Assembly (NCBI RefSeq): GCF_024707105.1
Contig: NZ_JANQAJ010000013.1
Span: forward strand, 370,275-434,274
Source of the DNA: Devosia ginsengisoli
GTDB lineage: Bacteria > Pseudomonadota > Alphaproteobacteria > Rhizobiales > Devosiaceae
Reading direction: 5' to 3'
DNA length: 64,000 nt
Shown here piece after piece: positions 8,899 to 16,822 of this stretch (the first letter of the stretch is position 1; each line of letters starts with the position of its first letter). The notes beneath the pieces are model-generated. The model was not told the origin of the DNA. It worked only from the letters and a program-made list of their open reading frames with translations, and ran no database searches. The translations under genes were made by a program, and so were the position numbers.

Positions 8899-10131
8899 AT
8901 GACCGCCCTGCCCCTCGATCCCGCCCGTATCCGGGCCGAATTCCCCGCTTTTGCCGAACCGTCCCTCCAGGGCCAGGCCTTCTTCGAAAATGCCGGCGGC
9001 TCCTATACGTCGCGCGCCGTGCTCGACAAGCTCGACCACTATTACCGCGCCACCAAGGTCCAGCCCTATGGCCATTACCCGGCCTCGCAGGCGGCCGGCG
9101 CCGCCATGGATCTCAGCTTCGAGCGCCTGGCCCAGGCCCTCAACGTCACCGCCGACTGGATTCATTTCGGTCCCTCGTCCTCGGCCAATACCTATGTGTT
9201 GGGCAATGCCTTTGCCTTCTGGCTGAAGCCGGGTGACGCCGTCATCGTCACCAATCAGGATCACGAGGCCAATACCGGCGCCTGGCGCAAGCTGGCGAAA
9301 ATGGGCGCCGAAATCCGCGAATGGCAGGTCGATCCCTTGACCGGCCGCCTCGCACTGGCCGATCTCGACAAGCTGCTCGACAGCAAGGTCAGGCTGATCG
9401 CCGCCCCGCATTGCTCCAACGTCTCCGGCGAGATCAATCCGGTGGCGGAAATCGCCGCCCGCGCCAAATCCGTCGGCGCCGTTACCGCCATCGATGGCGT
9501 CAGCTACGCCCCCCATGGCCTGCCGGACCTCGCGGCTTTGGGCGCCGACATCTATGTCTTCTCCGCCTACAAGGTCTATGGCCCGCATCAGGGCGTCATG
9601 GCCGTGCGGCCGGAGTTGGCCATGTCGCTCCCCAATCAGGGCCACTTCTTCAACGACAACAAGCTGCGCTACCGCCTGACCCCGGCCGGCCCCGACCACG
9701 CCCAGATCGCCGCCGCCTCGGGCATTGTCGACTATCTCGAAACCGTCGCCGCCATCGCCGGCACCAATGTCGAGGGTACAAACCCCTTCCGCCGCGCCCA
9801 CGCCGCCATGCGCGCCCAGGAAGTGGCCCTGGCCACGCCCCTGCTCGATTACCTGCGCAAGAAGAACGCCGTCCGCATCATCGGCCCCGACGATCCCAAT
9901 CTGCGCGCACCCACCATCGCCCTGGGCCTAACCGAACCCGGCGCCGCCATCGCCGCGCGCCTGGCAAAGCACAAGGTCATGGCCGGCGGCGGCCACTTCT
10001 ACGCCTACCGCCTGCTCGAAGCCGTCGGCATCGACCCCAACCACGGCGTGTTGCGGCTATCCTTCGTGCATTACACAACGCCGGAAGAGATACAGCAGTT
10101 GATCGCTGCGTTGGATGAAGAACTGCCCTAG
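8899..10131 (+). CDS. Class V PLP enzyme (cysteine desulfurase-like / aminotransferase class V)
   Basis: The 410-residue protein shows the class V PLP layout: the N-terminal ENAGGSYTSRAV motif, the NQDHEANTGAW helix carrying the cofactor-stacking His, AIDGVSYAPHGLPDL with the cofactor-contacting Asp, and the lysine motif FSAYKVYGPHQG near residue 230. C-terminal GGGHFYAYR and VLRLSFVHY complete the fold. Relatives include cysteine desulfurases and other PLP lyases, but it lacks a clear SufS or NifS signature, so sulfur mobilisation is not proven. Terminators and repeats on both sides make it monocistronic. Confidence 0.87.
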   Translation: MTALPLDPARIRAEFPAFAEPSLQGQAFFENAGGSYTSRAVLDKLDHYYRATKVQPYGHYPASQAAGAAMDLSFERLAQALNVTADWIHFGPSSSANTYVLGNAFAFWLKPGDAVIVTNQDHEANTGAWRKLAKMGAEIREWQVDPLTGRLALADLDKLLDSKVRLIAAPHCSNVSGEINPVAEIAARAKSVGAVTAIDGVSYAPHGLPDLAALGADIYVFSAYKVYGPHQGVMAVRPELAMSLPNQGHFFNDNKLRYRLTPAGPDHAQIAAASGIVDYLETVAAIAGTNVEGTNPFRRAHAAMRAQEVALATPLLDYLRKKNAVRIIGPDDPNLRAPTIALGLTEPGAAIAARLAKHKVMAGGGHFYAYRLLEAVGIDPNHGVLRLSFVHYTTPEEIQQLIAALDEELP

Positions 10132-10148
10132 TCGCGCCCACCAGATCC

Positions 10149-10300
10149 ACCCTCCCCCTTGAGGGGAGGGTAGCGTAACTCGGCCCATCAGGGCCGTTAG
10201 TGAAGCTAGGGAGGGGGTGTCGGACTCCTCCGCATACCCAGCGCATGCGGCGCTCTCGACACCTCCACCCTTGATCCCTCCCCACAAGGGGGAGGGAGAC
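10149..10300. repeat. CCCTCCCC-type palindromic repeat pair
   Basis: CCCTCCCCCTTGAGGGGAGGG at the left and CCCTCCCCACAAGGGGGAGGG at the right enclose GCGTAACTCGGCCC and other unit-specific sequence. The same arrangement is found at 48380-48500 and, in part, at 1721-1795. It fills most of the 205-base gap between the aminotransferase and EamA genes. Confidence 0.8.
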
Positions 10301-10336
10301 GACTGAAAAATCTCGCCAACAACGAGTCCCCAACTC

Positions 10337-11242
10337 ATGTCCCGCCCCGTCGCCGCCCTGCTGCTCCTGATCTGCACCATGCTCTGGGGCTTTGCCTTCA
10401 TCGCGCAGAAATCGGCCATGGATTCCATGGGTCCGCTCACCTTTGCCGGCGTCCGCTATCTGCTCGGCGGCCTCCTCGTCCTGCCGCTGGCTCTCTGGGA
10501 ACGCCGCCGCCGCACCGCGCCGCTGACCGGCGTGCATTGGGGCTTCATTGCCGGCATGAGTCTCGTCTTCTTCATTGGCTCCTGGCTGCAACAGGCGGGC
10601 CTGGCCACCACCACGGCCACCAATGGCGGCTTCCTCACCGGGCTCTACGTCTTCTTCGTGCCGGTGCTGGGCTTCCTGCTGTTCCGCACCCGCCCCCATC
10701 CGATCATCTTCGTCTGCGTGCCGCTGGCTTTGGTCGGCATCTACTATCTCAATGGCGGTGGGCTCGACAGCTTCACCCAAGGCGACGGCCTCATCACCGT
10801 CAGCGCCGTGTTCTGGGCCATGCATGTCATCCTGCTCGGCCATGTCGCCCGCGCCACGGGCCTGCCCATCTTCGTCTCGGCGGTCAGCTTCCTTGTGGCT
10901 GGGGCGGCGGCGCTGTCACTGGCCTTCGTCATCGAAACCCCGAGCTGGGAGGGTATTTCCGCCGGCTGGATCGAGATCGCCTATGCCGGCATTCTGTCCA
11001 CCGCCGTGGCCTTCACCTTCCAGGCCATCGGCCAGCAATATGTGCCGCCCGCCAATGCCGCCATCATCCTCTCGGCCGAAAGCCTTTTCGCGGCCATTGG
11101 CGGTGCGCTGATCCTGGGCGAACGCCTGCCGCCCATCGGCTATGCCGGCGCCACGCTGATCTTCGTCGCCATCCTCGCCGTCGAAGCCCTGCCCCCGCTC
11201 TGGGAAAGGCGCCGGGCGCATGTGGCGCGAACGACGAACTGA
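10337..11242 (+). CDS. EamA/DMT-family transporter
   Basis: The 301-residue protein has ten hydrophobic segments arranged as two EamA repeats. The first repeat starts with TMLWGFAFIAQKSAMD and the second with ITVSAVFWAMHVILLG; each ends in the Pro/Gly-rich helix pair typical of drug/metabolite transporters, with SAESLFAAIGGALILGE in the last repeat. The family moves small metabolites across the inner membrane; substrate is not predictable. It converges with the DUF2147 gene, four bases apart. Confidence 0.9.
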   Translation: MSRPVAALLLLICTMLWGFAFIAQKSAMDSMGPLTFAGVRYLLGGLLVLPLALWERRRRTAPLTGVHWGFIAGMSLVFFIGSWLQQAGLATTTATNGGFLTGLYVFFVPVLGFLLFRTRPHPIIFVCVPLALVGIYYLNGGGLDSFTQGDGLITVSAVFWAMHVILLGHVARATGLPIFVSAVSFLVAGAAALSLAFVIETPSWEGISAGWIEIAYAGILSTAVAFTFQAIGQQYVPPANAAIILSAESLFAAIGGALILGERLPPIGYAGATLIFVAILAVEALPPLWERRRAHVARTTN

Positions 11243-11246
11243 GGAC

Positions 11247-11627
11247 CTATTCGGTGTAGCGATACATCCGATACGACTTGCAGATCACGAAGGCCACGCA
11301 GCCCTTGAGGACGATTTCGTCCTCCCCGACCTGGGTGATGGTGCCGCCGGCCCGCTGCCCGTAAATGCTGAGGTCACCCTTCCACTGATGGGGCTTCACC
11401 TGCCGCGCATGGTCGATCAGCAGCGTATTGAGATAGGGCAGGTTTTCCGCATTGTCGGCGCCGCGCCCCAGCCAGATCAGCGTAGCGCATAATTGCGTGC
11501 CGTCCCCGCACAGCTCCACGCTGTAGCGGGAATCCCGCATCTCGATCTCCCAGATCCCCTCGGGAGAGGCCAGTGCCGGCTGCGCCAGCATCGCCAATGC
11601 GCCAAGCACGAGAACAGGTTTCCGCAT
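11247..11627 (-). CDS. Exported DUF2147 protein
   Basis: The 126-residue product has a signal peptide (MRKPVLVLGALAMLAQPALA) and then the DUF2147 core: EGIWEIEMRDSRYSVELCG, CATLIWLG and the C-terminal LKGCVAFVICKSYRMYRY with paired cysteines. DUF2147 proteins are small lipocalin-like periplasmic proteins of unknown function. I chose the ATG at 11627, with GGAG nine bases before. A tandem TTCAG box lies 46 bases upstream, the same box found before three SH3 protein genes, suggesting shared envelope-linked control. Confidence 0.82.
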   Translation of the reverse strand: MRKPVLVLGALAMLAQPALASPEGIWEIEMRDSRYSVELCGDGTQLCATLIWLGRGADNAENLPYLNTLLIDHARQVKPHQWKGDLSIYGQRAGGTITQVGEDEIVLKGCVAFVICKSYRMYRYTE

Positions 11628-11672
11628 CACAAAATACTCCAGGCTGTGGACAACCAGCCTGCCCCAGCCAAG

Positions 11673-11688
11673 CTGAACTGCTCCTGAA
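11673..11688 (-). promoter_or_regulatory. Tandem TTCAG box (period 11) upstream of DUF2147 gene
   Basis: On the minus strand TTCAGGAGCAGTTCAG gives two TTCAG half-sites exactly 11 bases apart, 46 bases before the ATG at 11627. The same spacing is found at 12964, 15455 and 42187. An 11-base direct repeat is the usual geometry of OmpR-family response-regulator sites. Confidence 0.55.
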
Positions 11689-11867
11689 CGATATCTGACC
11701 GATCGCGTCACGTCCCCGTCATACAAGATCGTTAAATCTTGCCCCGTTCCCGGCCCATCCCCCATGGGTCCGAACCCGCCGCGCCCCACGTCCCCAACGT
11801 CGCGCCCGGCCTTTTGGAGAGTGCGGCCGCCAACCCCCACTCTCCCTGCCGATCCAGTCGGCATTCT

Positions 11868-11896
11868 GGCCGCCCCGCTGGGCGGCCTCTTTTTTG
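11868..11896 (+). terminator. Terminator-like hairpin in the tdk leader
   Basis: GGCCGCC and GGGCGGCC flank CCCGCT and are followed by TCTTTTTT. It is a canonical intrinsic terminator, yet the only gene on this strand before it is the EamA gene more than 600 bases upstream. It lies 56 bases before the thymidine kinase start, so it may end a short leader transcript or attenuate tdk. Confidence 0.65.
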
Positions 11897-11951
11897 TGGA
11901 GCATATCTCTTTGCACTCGCGCCCGGCAGGCCGCTCCGGCACAACGGAGCC

Positions 11952-12545
11952 ATGGCCAAGCTCTATTTCTCCTACGCGGCGATGAATGCCGGCAAGTCCA
12001 CCTTGCTGCTGCAGGCCGCCTATAACTATCGCGAGCGCGGCATGCGGCCGCTGCTCTATACCTCCTCGCTCTACGTCGAAAACGGCATCGGCCTCATCGC
12101 CTCGCGCATCGGTATTTCCGAACCCGCTTCGCTCTATTCGGCCGAAGACGATCTCTACCATTCCATCCGCGAGGAGACCGAAACCGGCAAGGTCGATTGC
12201 GTCTTCGTCGATGAAGCCCAGTTCCTCACGCCCGACCAGGTCTGGCAGCTTGCCCGCGTCAGCGACCGCCTGCGCATTCCCGTCATGTGCTTCGGCCTGC
12301 GCACCGATTTCCAGGGCAATCTCTTCCCCGGCAGCCGGGAATTGCTGGCCATTGCCGATACACTGCGCGAAATTCGCACCATCTGCGAATGCGGCGCCAA
12401 GGCGACCATGGTGGTGCGCCAGAGCGCCGATGGCCGCGTGCTCACCGCTGGCGAGCAGGTCTCGATCGAGAAATCGGTCTATATCTCGCTGTGCCGCAAG
12501 CACTGGGAAGAAGCGGTCGGCCGCTGGCCGGTGAAAGGACCCTGA
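11952..12545 (+). CDS. tdk: Thymidine kinase (type II)
   Basis: The 197-residue enzyme phosphorylates thymidine to dTMP in the salvage pathway. The P-loop is MNAGKST near residue 11; the Walker B-like CVFVDEAQFL carries the catalytic Glu near residue 87; GLRTDFQGNLF is the family signature. The zinc site is present: CECGAK near 142 and CRKH near 183 supply the usual cysteine/histidine set. Length fits the 190-200-residue type II enzymes. The thioesterase gene starts two bases after the stop, so the two are one transcript. Confidence 0.95.
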   Translation: MAKLYFSYAAMNAGKSTLLLQAAYNYRERGMRPLLYTSSLYVENGIGLIASRIGISEPASLYSAEDDLYHSIREETETGKVDCVFVDEAQFLTPDQVWQLARVSDRLRIPVMCFGLRTDFQGNLFPGSRELLAIADTLREIRTICECGAKATMVVRQSADGRVLTAGEQVSIEKSVYISLCRKHWEEAVGRWPVKGP

Positions 12546-12547
12546 TC

Positions 12548-12934
12548 ATGGACAATGCCAACGCCGAGCCCAAGGGCGCCCTCACCATCCGCACCCTTGC
12601 CATGCCGGCCGATACCAATCCGTCCGGCGATATTTTCGGCGGCTGGGTGCTGAGCCAGATGGATATTGCCGGCTCCATCGCCGCCCATGAACGCGTCAAG
12701 GGCCGCACCGTCACCGTCGCGGTCGAAGCCATGACCTTCATCGCCCCGGTCAAGGTCGGCGATGTCCTGTGCATCTACACCACGGTCGAGCGCGTCGGCA
12801 CCACTTCCATCACCGTGGGCATGGAAGCCTGGGCCCGCCGCAACCGCCTGGCCGACCGCGTCAAGGTCACCCAGGGCCGCTTTGTCTACGTCGCCCTCGA
12901 TGATGACGGTCAGAAACGCCGCATCGATCCCTGA
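12548..12934 (+). CDS. Acyl-CoA thioesterase (YciA-like hotdog)
   Basis: The 128-residue hotdog-fold protein carries the signature PADTNPSGDIFGGWVLSQMD with the catalytic Asp, followed by the hotdog helix and VAVEAMTFIAPVKVGD. YciA-type enzymes hydrolyse a range of acyl-CoA thioesters and form hexamers. It begins two bases after tdk with AAAGGA as ribosome site inside the tdk end, so it is translationally linked. Regulation other than through the tdk promoter is not visible. Confidence 0.92.
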   Translation: MDNANAEPKGALTIRTLAMPADTNPSGDIFGGWVLSQMDIAGSIAAHERVKGRTVTVAVEAMTFIAPVKVGDVLCIYTTVERVGTTSITVGMEAWARRNRLADRVKVTQGRFVYVALDDDGQKRRIDP

Positions 12935-12963
12935 ACGTGCCCGATGCAAGCTGAACGATTTCG

Positions 12964-12979
12964 TTCAGCCGGCGTTCAG
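12964..12979 (+). promoter_or_regulatory. Tandem TTCAG box (period 11) upstream of SH3 gene
   Basis: TTCAGCCGGCGTTCAG places two TTCAG half-sites 11 bases apart, 56 bases before the ATG at 13035. An inverted copy (CTGAACGA) directly precedes it, making GCTGAACGATTTCGTTCAGC a hairpin as well, which may terminate the thioesterase transcript. Confidence 0.55.
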
Positions 12980-13034
12980 CCAGTACGTGATTTGTTGCTA
13001 CCATCGACCGGTCCGGTCGCGTTGGAGTGCGTTT

Positions 13035-13676
13035 ATGAGAATCCGCCTGCTCGTCGCCGCTATTGCCGCCATCGTCGCGGCCAGCATCGTCCCGGCCTTT
13101 GCCGATATTGGCCGGACAACCCAGCAGACCAGGGTCTACCAGAGCAACAGCGCCGGCTCCGCCCTCGTCGGCACCCTGCCGGCAGGACAGAACATCGAGG
13201 GCCAGTGCCAGCGCGATGGCTGGTGCCGGATTACCGGTGGCGGTCTAAGCGGCTGGGTGCAGCGTAACGACGTCGTCCTCCAATCGGTCAGCCCGCCTCA
13301 GCCTCAGCCTCAGCCGCAGCCCCCTCGGCCGCAGCCGCAGCCACAACCCCAGCCGAATCCGGGCTGGCCCTGGCCCCAGCCCTGGCCGCAGCCACAGCCG
13401 CCGCGCCCGCAGCCGCCGGTCTTCGACGAAGCCGGAGCCTGCTTCTATAGCGAGCTCAATTTTCGCGGTTCCAGCTTCTGCGTTGATGAGGGCGATTCCT
13501 ATAGCCGCCTGAACAACTGGGACAACAGGATCCGCTCGGTCGAAGTCTTTGGCGGTGCCCGTGTCGATCTCTGCAGCGATGAGCGTTACCGGGGCTACTG
13601 CGTTACCCTGCGCAGCAATGCCTCTCGCCTGCCCACCGAGCTTGATCGCCGCGCATCGTCACTGGACGTTTACTAA
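13035..13676 (+). CDS. Exported SH3-like / gamma-crystallin (peptidase inhibitor I36-like) protein
   Basis: The 213-residue protein begins with a signal peptide (MRIRLLVAAIAAIVAAS, cleavage near AFAD). Residues 25-80 form a bacterial SH3 domain with a CQRDGWCRI core. A Pro-Gln-rich linker follows (about 85-125, repeated PQPQPQP). The C-terminal domain has the crystallin/I36 pattern CFYSELNFRGSSFCVDEGDS then DLCSDERYRGYCVTL. Such proteins are periplasmic or surface bound; protease inhibition or wall binding is possible but unproven. A TTCAG box lies upstream. It is the first of four similar genes in a row. Confidence 0.83.
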   Translation: MRIRLLVAAIAAIVAASIVPAFADIGRTTQQTRVYQSNSAGSALVGTLPAGQNIEGQCQRDGWCRITGGGLSGWVQRNDVVLQSVSPPQPQPQPQPPRPQPQPQPQPNPGWPWPQPWPQPQPPRPQPPVFDEAGACFYSELNFRGSSFCVDEGDSYSRLNNWDNRIRSVEVFGGARVDLCSDERYRGYCVTLRSNASRLPTELDRRASSLDVY

Positions 13677-13811
13677 CCTGGCAAACCAATATTCACCGGA
13701 ACTCTTTCTTCCCGGTTCCGTTTCTTGAACAATCAAAAGCTGAAGCGTCAGCGGCCGCCAAGCGTCGCCCCATTCCGGGGCCGGCCAAACAGCACAGAGG
13801 AGCTCAGACAG

Positions 13812-14477
13812 ATGAATCGCCACACTCGCAAGATGTTGCTGAATATCGCCACCGGCATCGCCGTGGCCGCAACCGCCGCCGTCGTCTTCCTGCCGGCTGC
13901 CTATGCAGCGCCCGGCGTCGTGACCGGCAATGTCAATGTGCGCTCCGGCCCGGGAACCAATTATGGCGTGGTCGATGTCGCCACCCGCGGCACCCAGGTC
14001 GATGTGCAGCGCTGCCAGGGCTCCTGGTGCTATGTCACCAAGCCCGGCCCGGACGGCTGGGTTTCCGCCAGCTACCTGAGCGCCGGCGGCCGCCCGGTCA
14101 ATCCGAGCCAGCCCGGCCTTTCCTTCGGCTTCACCATCGGCGGCCCCAACGGCCCGCAGATCAGCATCGGCGTCGGCAACCAGCCCCAGCCGCCGGTCAT
14201 CCGTCCGCCGCGTCCGCCGGTCATCCAGCCGGTCTATGACGAAGTCTGCTTCTTTGACCGCACCAGCTTCCGCGGCACCAGCTTCTGCATGGAATCGGGC
14301 GACAGCATCCGCAACCTGGGCGATTGGACGGACCGCATTTCCTCCATCGAAAATCGCGGTGGTCTGCAGGTCCAGGTCTGCTCGGAAAGCAGCTATCGCA
14401 ACTGCCGCACCTACACCACCAGCGCCTCGTCGCTGGGCGATTTCGACGACTACGTCGCTTCGATCCGCGTGCGCTAG
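13812..14477 (+). CDS. Exported SH3 / I36-like protein, second copy
   Basis: A 221-residue paralogue of the gene at 13035. Signal peptide ends at AAYAAP. The SH3 domain follows at once with GNVNVRSGPGTNYGVVDV and CQGSWCYV; the linker is shorter and Gly/Pro-rich (FGFTIGGPNGPQISIGVG). The I36-like domain shows CFFDRTSFRGTSFCMESGDS and CSESSYRNCRTY. GAGGAG precedes the chosen ATG by about ten bases. No TTCAG box with an 11-base period is seen upstream, unlike the first and fourth copies. A terminator follows. Confidence 0.83.
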   Translation: MNRHTRKMLLNIATGIAVAATAAVVFLPAAYAAPGVVTGNVNVRSGPGTNYGVVDVATRGTQVDVQRCQGSWCYVTKPGPDGWVSASYLSAGGRPVNPSQPGLSFGFTIGGPNGPQISIGVGNQPQPPVIRPPRPPVIQPVYDEVCFFDRTSFRGTSFCMESGDSIRNLGDWTDRISSIENRGGLQVQVCSESSYRNCRTYTTSASSLGDFDDYVASIRVR

Positions 14478-14499
14478 TCAGCGAACGCTGTTCGCAGCA

Positions 14500-14530
14500 G
14501 GGCGCGGCTTCGGCCGCGCCCTTTTCGTTT
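14500..14530 (+). terminator. Rho-independent terminator
   Basis: GGGCGCGGC and GCCGCGCCC close a TTCG tetraloop and are followed by TTTTCGTTTT. It ends the transcript of the SH3 gene at 13812. Confidence 0.92.
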
Positions 14531-14595
14531 TGCCCCTTGGAGCGGACCGCCTGCCGCGCTACGCTGGCGCCATCGAGAGCATCCGGGATTCAGCC

Positions 14596-15171
14596 ATGCG
14601 CCATGTTACCCGCTTCCTGACGGCCCTTGCCGGCATCATGCTACTGGCCATGGCGCCCGCCTTTGCCGCCTCGGAAACCGGCACCCATGCCTGGAGCAGC
14701 GATACGCTCATCCTGCGCGAGGGGCCGGGCCTGGCCTATGCCGTGACCGGCGAAATCGCCGCCGACCAGCAGATCAAGGTGCTGCGCTGCCAGAAACTCT
14801 GGTGCGCCGTCGATGGCCTCGGCGGTCGCGGCTGGACCGGCAAGCAATCCGTGGTCTTCGGCCTCACCTCGGCCGACTGGCCCGGCGGCGTCAATCCGGA
14901 CTATCCCGCCGGTGGCCCCGGCATGGTCTGCTTCTACCGGGGCACCAACTTCACCGGCGCCGAACTCTGCGTCGGCCCCGGCCGCGTCATCCACGATCTG
15001 GCTCTGCTCGGCCTCGACAACAGCTTCGCCTCCGTCAGGGTCGATGGCAATGTCTCGGCCGCCGCCTGCCGCGACCGTGGCTTCCAGTCCTATTGCGAAC
15101 GCATCATCGCCTCCCAGCCGACCCTCGCCCCCTACCTCCGCCGCGCCCTGAGCTCGATCCGGGTGTATTGA
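14596..15171 (+). CDS. Exported SH3 / I36-like protein, third copy
   Basis: This 191-residue protein is the most divergent of the array. Signal peptide MRHVTRFLTALAGIMLLAM ends at AFAAS. The SH3 domain (TLILREGPGLAYAVTGEI, CQKLWCAVDG) is joined by a very short linker to the I36-like part with CFYRGTNFTGAELCVGPG and ACRDRGFQSYC. All four cysteines of the C-terminal domain are kept. It has its own upstream terminator, and a repeat cluster follows, so it is probably monocistronic. Confidence 0.8.
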   Translation: MRHVTRFLTALAGIMLLAMAPAFAASETGTHAWSSDTLILREGPGLAYAVTGEIAADQQIKVLRCQKLWCAVDGLGGRGWTGKQSVVFGLTSADWPGGVNPDYPAGGPGMVCFYRGTNFTGAELCVGPGRVIHDLALLGLDNSFASVRVDGNVSAAACRDRGFQSYCERIIASQPTLAPYLRRALSSIRVY

Positions 15172-15187
15172 GGCGGGCCACCATGAG

Positions 15188-15345
15188 CCGGGCCTCCCCT
15201 CTCCCCTCGTGGGAGAGGGTGGTTTTCCGCGTTCAGCGGAAAACCGGGTGAGGGGGCTGCGCCCTCCCATGCTTCAATGCCAGCGGACAGCTCAGCGCCC
15301 CCTCATCCGCCCTTCGGGCACCTTCTCCCACAAGGGGAGAAGGCA
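15188..15345. repeat. Composite palindromic repeat, complete copy
   Basis: CCTCTCCCCTCGTGGGAGAGGG, then GCGTTCAGCGGA, TGAGGGG, the phrase CCCATGCTTCAATGCCA and CCTTCTCCCACAAGGGGAG: the same order as at 1528-1695. The two copies share long identical stretches, implying recent dispersal. Confidence 0.82.
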
Positions 15346-15454
15346 AAACCCAAAACCTAGAGGATCGAAGGGCCGGGTGTAGCCACCCACCATGCCTCAT
15401 TCATCTTTCCACGGCCCTGCCCGCCCATTCTGACCACCCTCGCTAAACACCCCA

Positions 15455-15470
15455 TTCAGCGGCAGTTCAG
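15455..15470 (+). promoter_or_regulatory. Tandem TTCAG box (period 11) upstream of SH3 gene
   Basis: TTCAGCGGCAGTTCAG has two TTCAG half-sites 11 bases apart, 76 bases before the ATG at 15546. Confidence 0.55.
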
Positions 15471-15545
15471 CGCCAATATTGTTCATTCGCCCTCGGAAAC
15501 AGGCGGCATTTCACGCCCCTGCAAGTCAAACGAGGGTCTTTCGAA

Positions 15546-16184
15546 ATGAACATCAAGCACATCACTGCTATGTCTTCCGCCGCCGCCGTCGTCCTGCTGT
15601 CGACTGCCGCCGCCTTTGCTCAGCCCGGCGTCGCCACCGGCGCGGTCAATGTCCGCACCGGGCCCGGCACCTCCCATGCCAAGGTCGGCACGCTCAGCCC
15701 CGGCGAACTGGTCGATGTCCTCGACTGCCAGGGCTCCTGGTGCTTCGTCGATCGCAATGCCGGCACCGATGGCTGGGTCTCGGCCAATTATCTCAAGCCT
15801 GCCGCCGCCCAGCCGGCGCCCGGCCCGTCCAAGCCCGATATTCCGTTCAATTTCGGCGTTACCGTCGGCCCCGGCGGCCCGGCCTTTTCCTTCGGCATCG
15901 GCGATGCGCCGCTGCCCGCCCCGCCGGCCCCCGCCGCACCCAAGGTCTGCTTCTTCAAGAGCACCAATTTCAGCGGCAGCCAGTTCTGCGTCAGCCCCGG
16001 CGACAGCAATCCCACCCTGGCCGGCAGTTGGAACAACGCCATCTCCTCGATCAGCATCGAGGGCGGCGCCCAGGTCACCGTCTGCAAGAACAACTGGTAT
16101 GGCGGCATGTGCACCACCATCACCACCTCCAAGAGCTCGCTCGGCACCTACGACAACGCCATTTCGAGCTTCCAGGCGCTCTGA
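15546..16184 (+). CDS. Exported SH3 / I36-like protein, fourth copy
   Basis: A 212-residue paralogue: signal peptide (cleavage near AFAQP), SH3 domain with GAVNVRTGPGTSHAKVGTL and CQGSWCFVDR, a Pro/Gly linker with FGVTVGPGGPAFSFGIGD that closely resembles the linker of the second copy, and an I36-like domain with CFFKSTNFSGSQFCVSPGD and CKNNWYGGMCTTI. It is closest to the copy at 13812, so the array probably grew by duplication. A TTCAG box lies 76 bases before the start. Confidence 0.83.
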   Translation: MNIKHITAMSSAAAVVLLSTAAAFAQPGVATGAVNVRTGPGTSHAKVGTLSPGELVDVLDCQGSWCFVDRNAGTDGWVSANYLKPAAAQPAPGPSKPDIPFNFGVTVGPGGPAFSFGIGDAPLPAPPAPAAPKVCFFKSTNFSGSQFCVSPGDSNPTLAGSWNNAISSISIEGGAQVTVCKNNWYGGMCTTITTSKSSLGTYDNAISSFQAL

Positions 16185-16204
16185 CCGCCCCGCTCGGAAC
16201 GACC

Positions 16205-16231
16205 AGCGCCACCCCGCGGGGTGGCGCTGCA
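16205..16231 (+). terminator. GC-rich hairpin, probable terminator
   Basis: GCGCCACCCC and GGGGTGGCGC form a perfect stem 20 bases after the fourth SH3 gene. The following tract (TGCATTGTTGTTG) is only moderately T-rich, so efficiency may be partial. Confidence 0.65.
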
Positions 16232-16339
16232 TTGTTGTTGCGGACCGATGGATTTCATCAAAACTCCGTCCTACCATACCCCCGCTGACCCGAGTCTGTG
16301 AGGAGACGCCGGAGGGCAGCTTTGGGGGAGACAACAACT

Positions 16340-16711
16340 ATGCCACGCATATCCGAATACTATTTTCGCACGGCCATCCTGTTCCTGATCGTGGGCATTG
16401 CCATCGGCATCCACATGTCGATCAGCCAGAACCACAATGTCATCGGCGCCCACGCCCATATCAACCTGCTCGGCTGGGTCACGTCTGCCGTGTTCGGCGG
16501 CTATTACGCCCTGAACCCGGCCAAGGCATCCGGCCGCCTGCCGATGATCCAGTACTTCGTCTATGTCATCGGCGTCGTGCTGATGGCCGCCTCGCTCTAC
16601 CTGCTGCTGCAGGGCAACACCGCCCTCGAGCCGCTGGTCGCCGCCGGCTCGCTCATCACCTTTGCCGGCGTCCTGCTTTTCGCCTGGGTGGTGTGGACCC
16701 CGGCCCGCTAG
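16340..16711 (+). CDS. Small membrane protein resembling a cytochrome oxidase subunit I fragment
   Basis: The 123-residue protein has four hydrophobic segments. The stretch IGAHAHINLLGWV near residue 35 is the histidine pattern found in small heme-copper-oxidase-subunit-I-like proteins of alphaproteobacteria. Only this part of the oxidase is present: there is no binuclear-centre helix set, so it cannot be a working oxidase. It may bind heme or sense redox state. GGGGGAG precedes the ATG at 16340. A strong hairpin follows at 16731. The family assignment rests on the HAHINLLGW motif. Confidence 0.65.
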   Translation: MPRISEYYFRTAILFLIVGIAIGIHMSISQNHNVIGAHAHINLLGWVTSAVFGGYYALNPAKASGRLPMIQYFVYVIGVVLMAASLYLLLQGNTALEPLVAAGSLITFAGVLLFAWVVWTPAR

Positions 16712-16730
16712 CAGGTTCCAAAATACGTCG

Positions 16731-16754
16731 AGCGCCGTCCTGATGGACGGCGCT
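16731..16754. terminator. Hairpin between convergent genes
   Basis: AGCGCCGTCC pairs with GGACGGCGCT across TGAT. The tract after it (CTGTCTGG) has few T residues on either strand. It lies between the convergent genes ending at 16711 and 16823 and probably serves one or both. Confidence 0.5.
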
Positions 16755-16822
16755 CTGTCTGGCAGCATCTTTGCTGGGAATGCAGGACTGACGCTGCCAA
16801 CTCCGGGAGGAGGTCGGCGGGG

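Noticed and set aside
13290..13430. CRISPR-like short repeats
   Set aside because: The repeated CAGCCTCAGCC units encode the Pro-Gln linker of an SH3 protein. No spacers or cas genes are present anywhere in the window.
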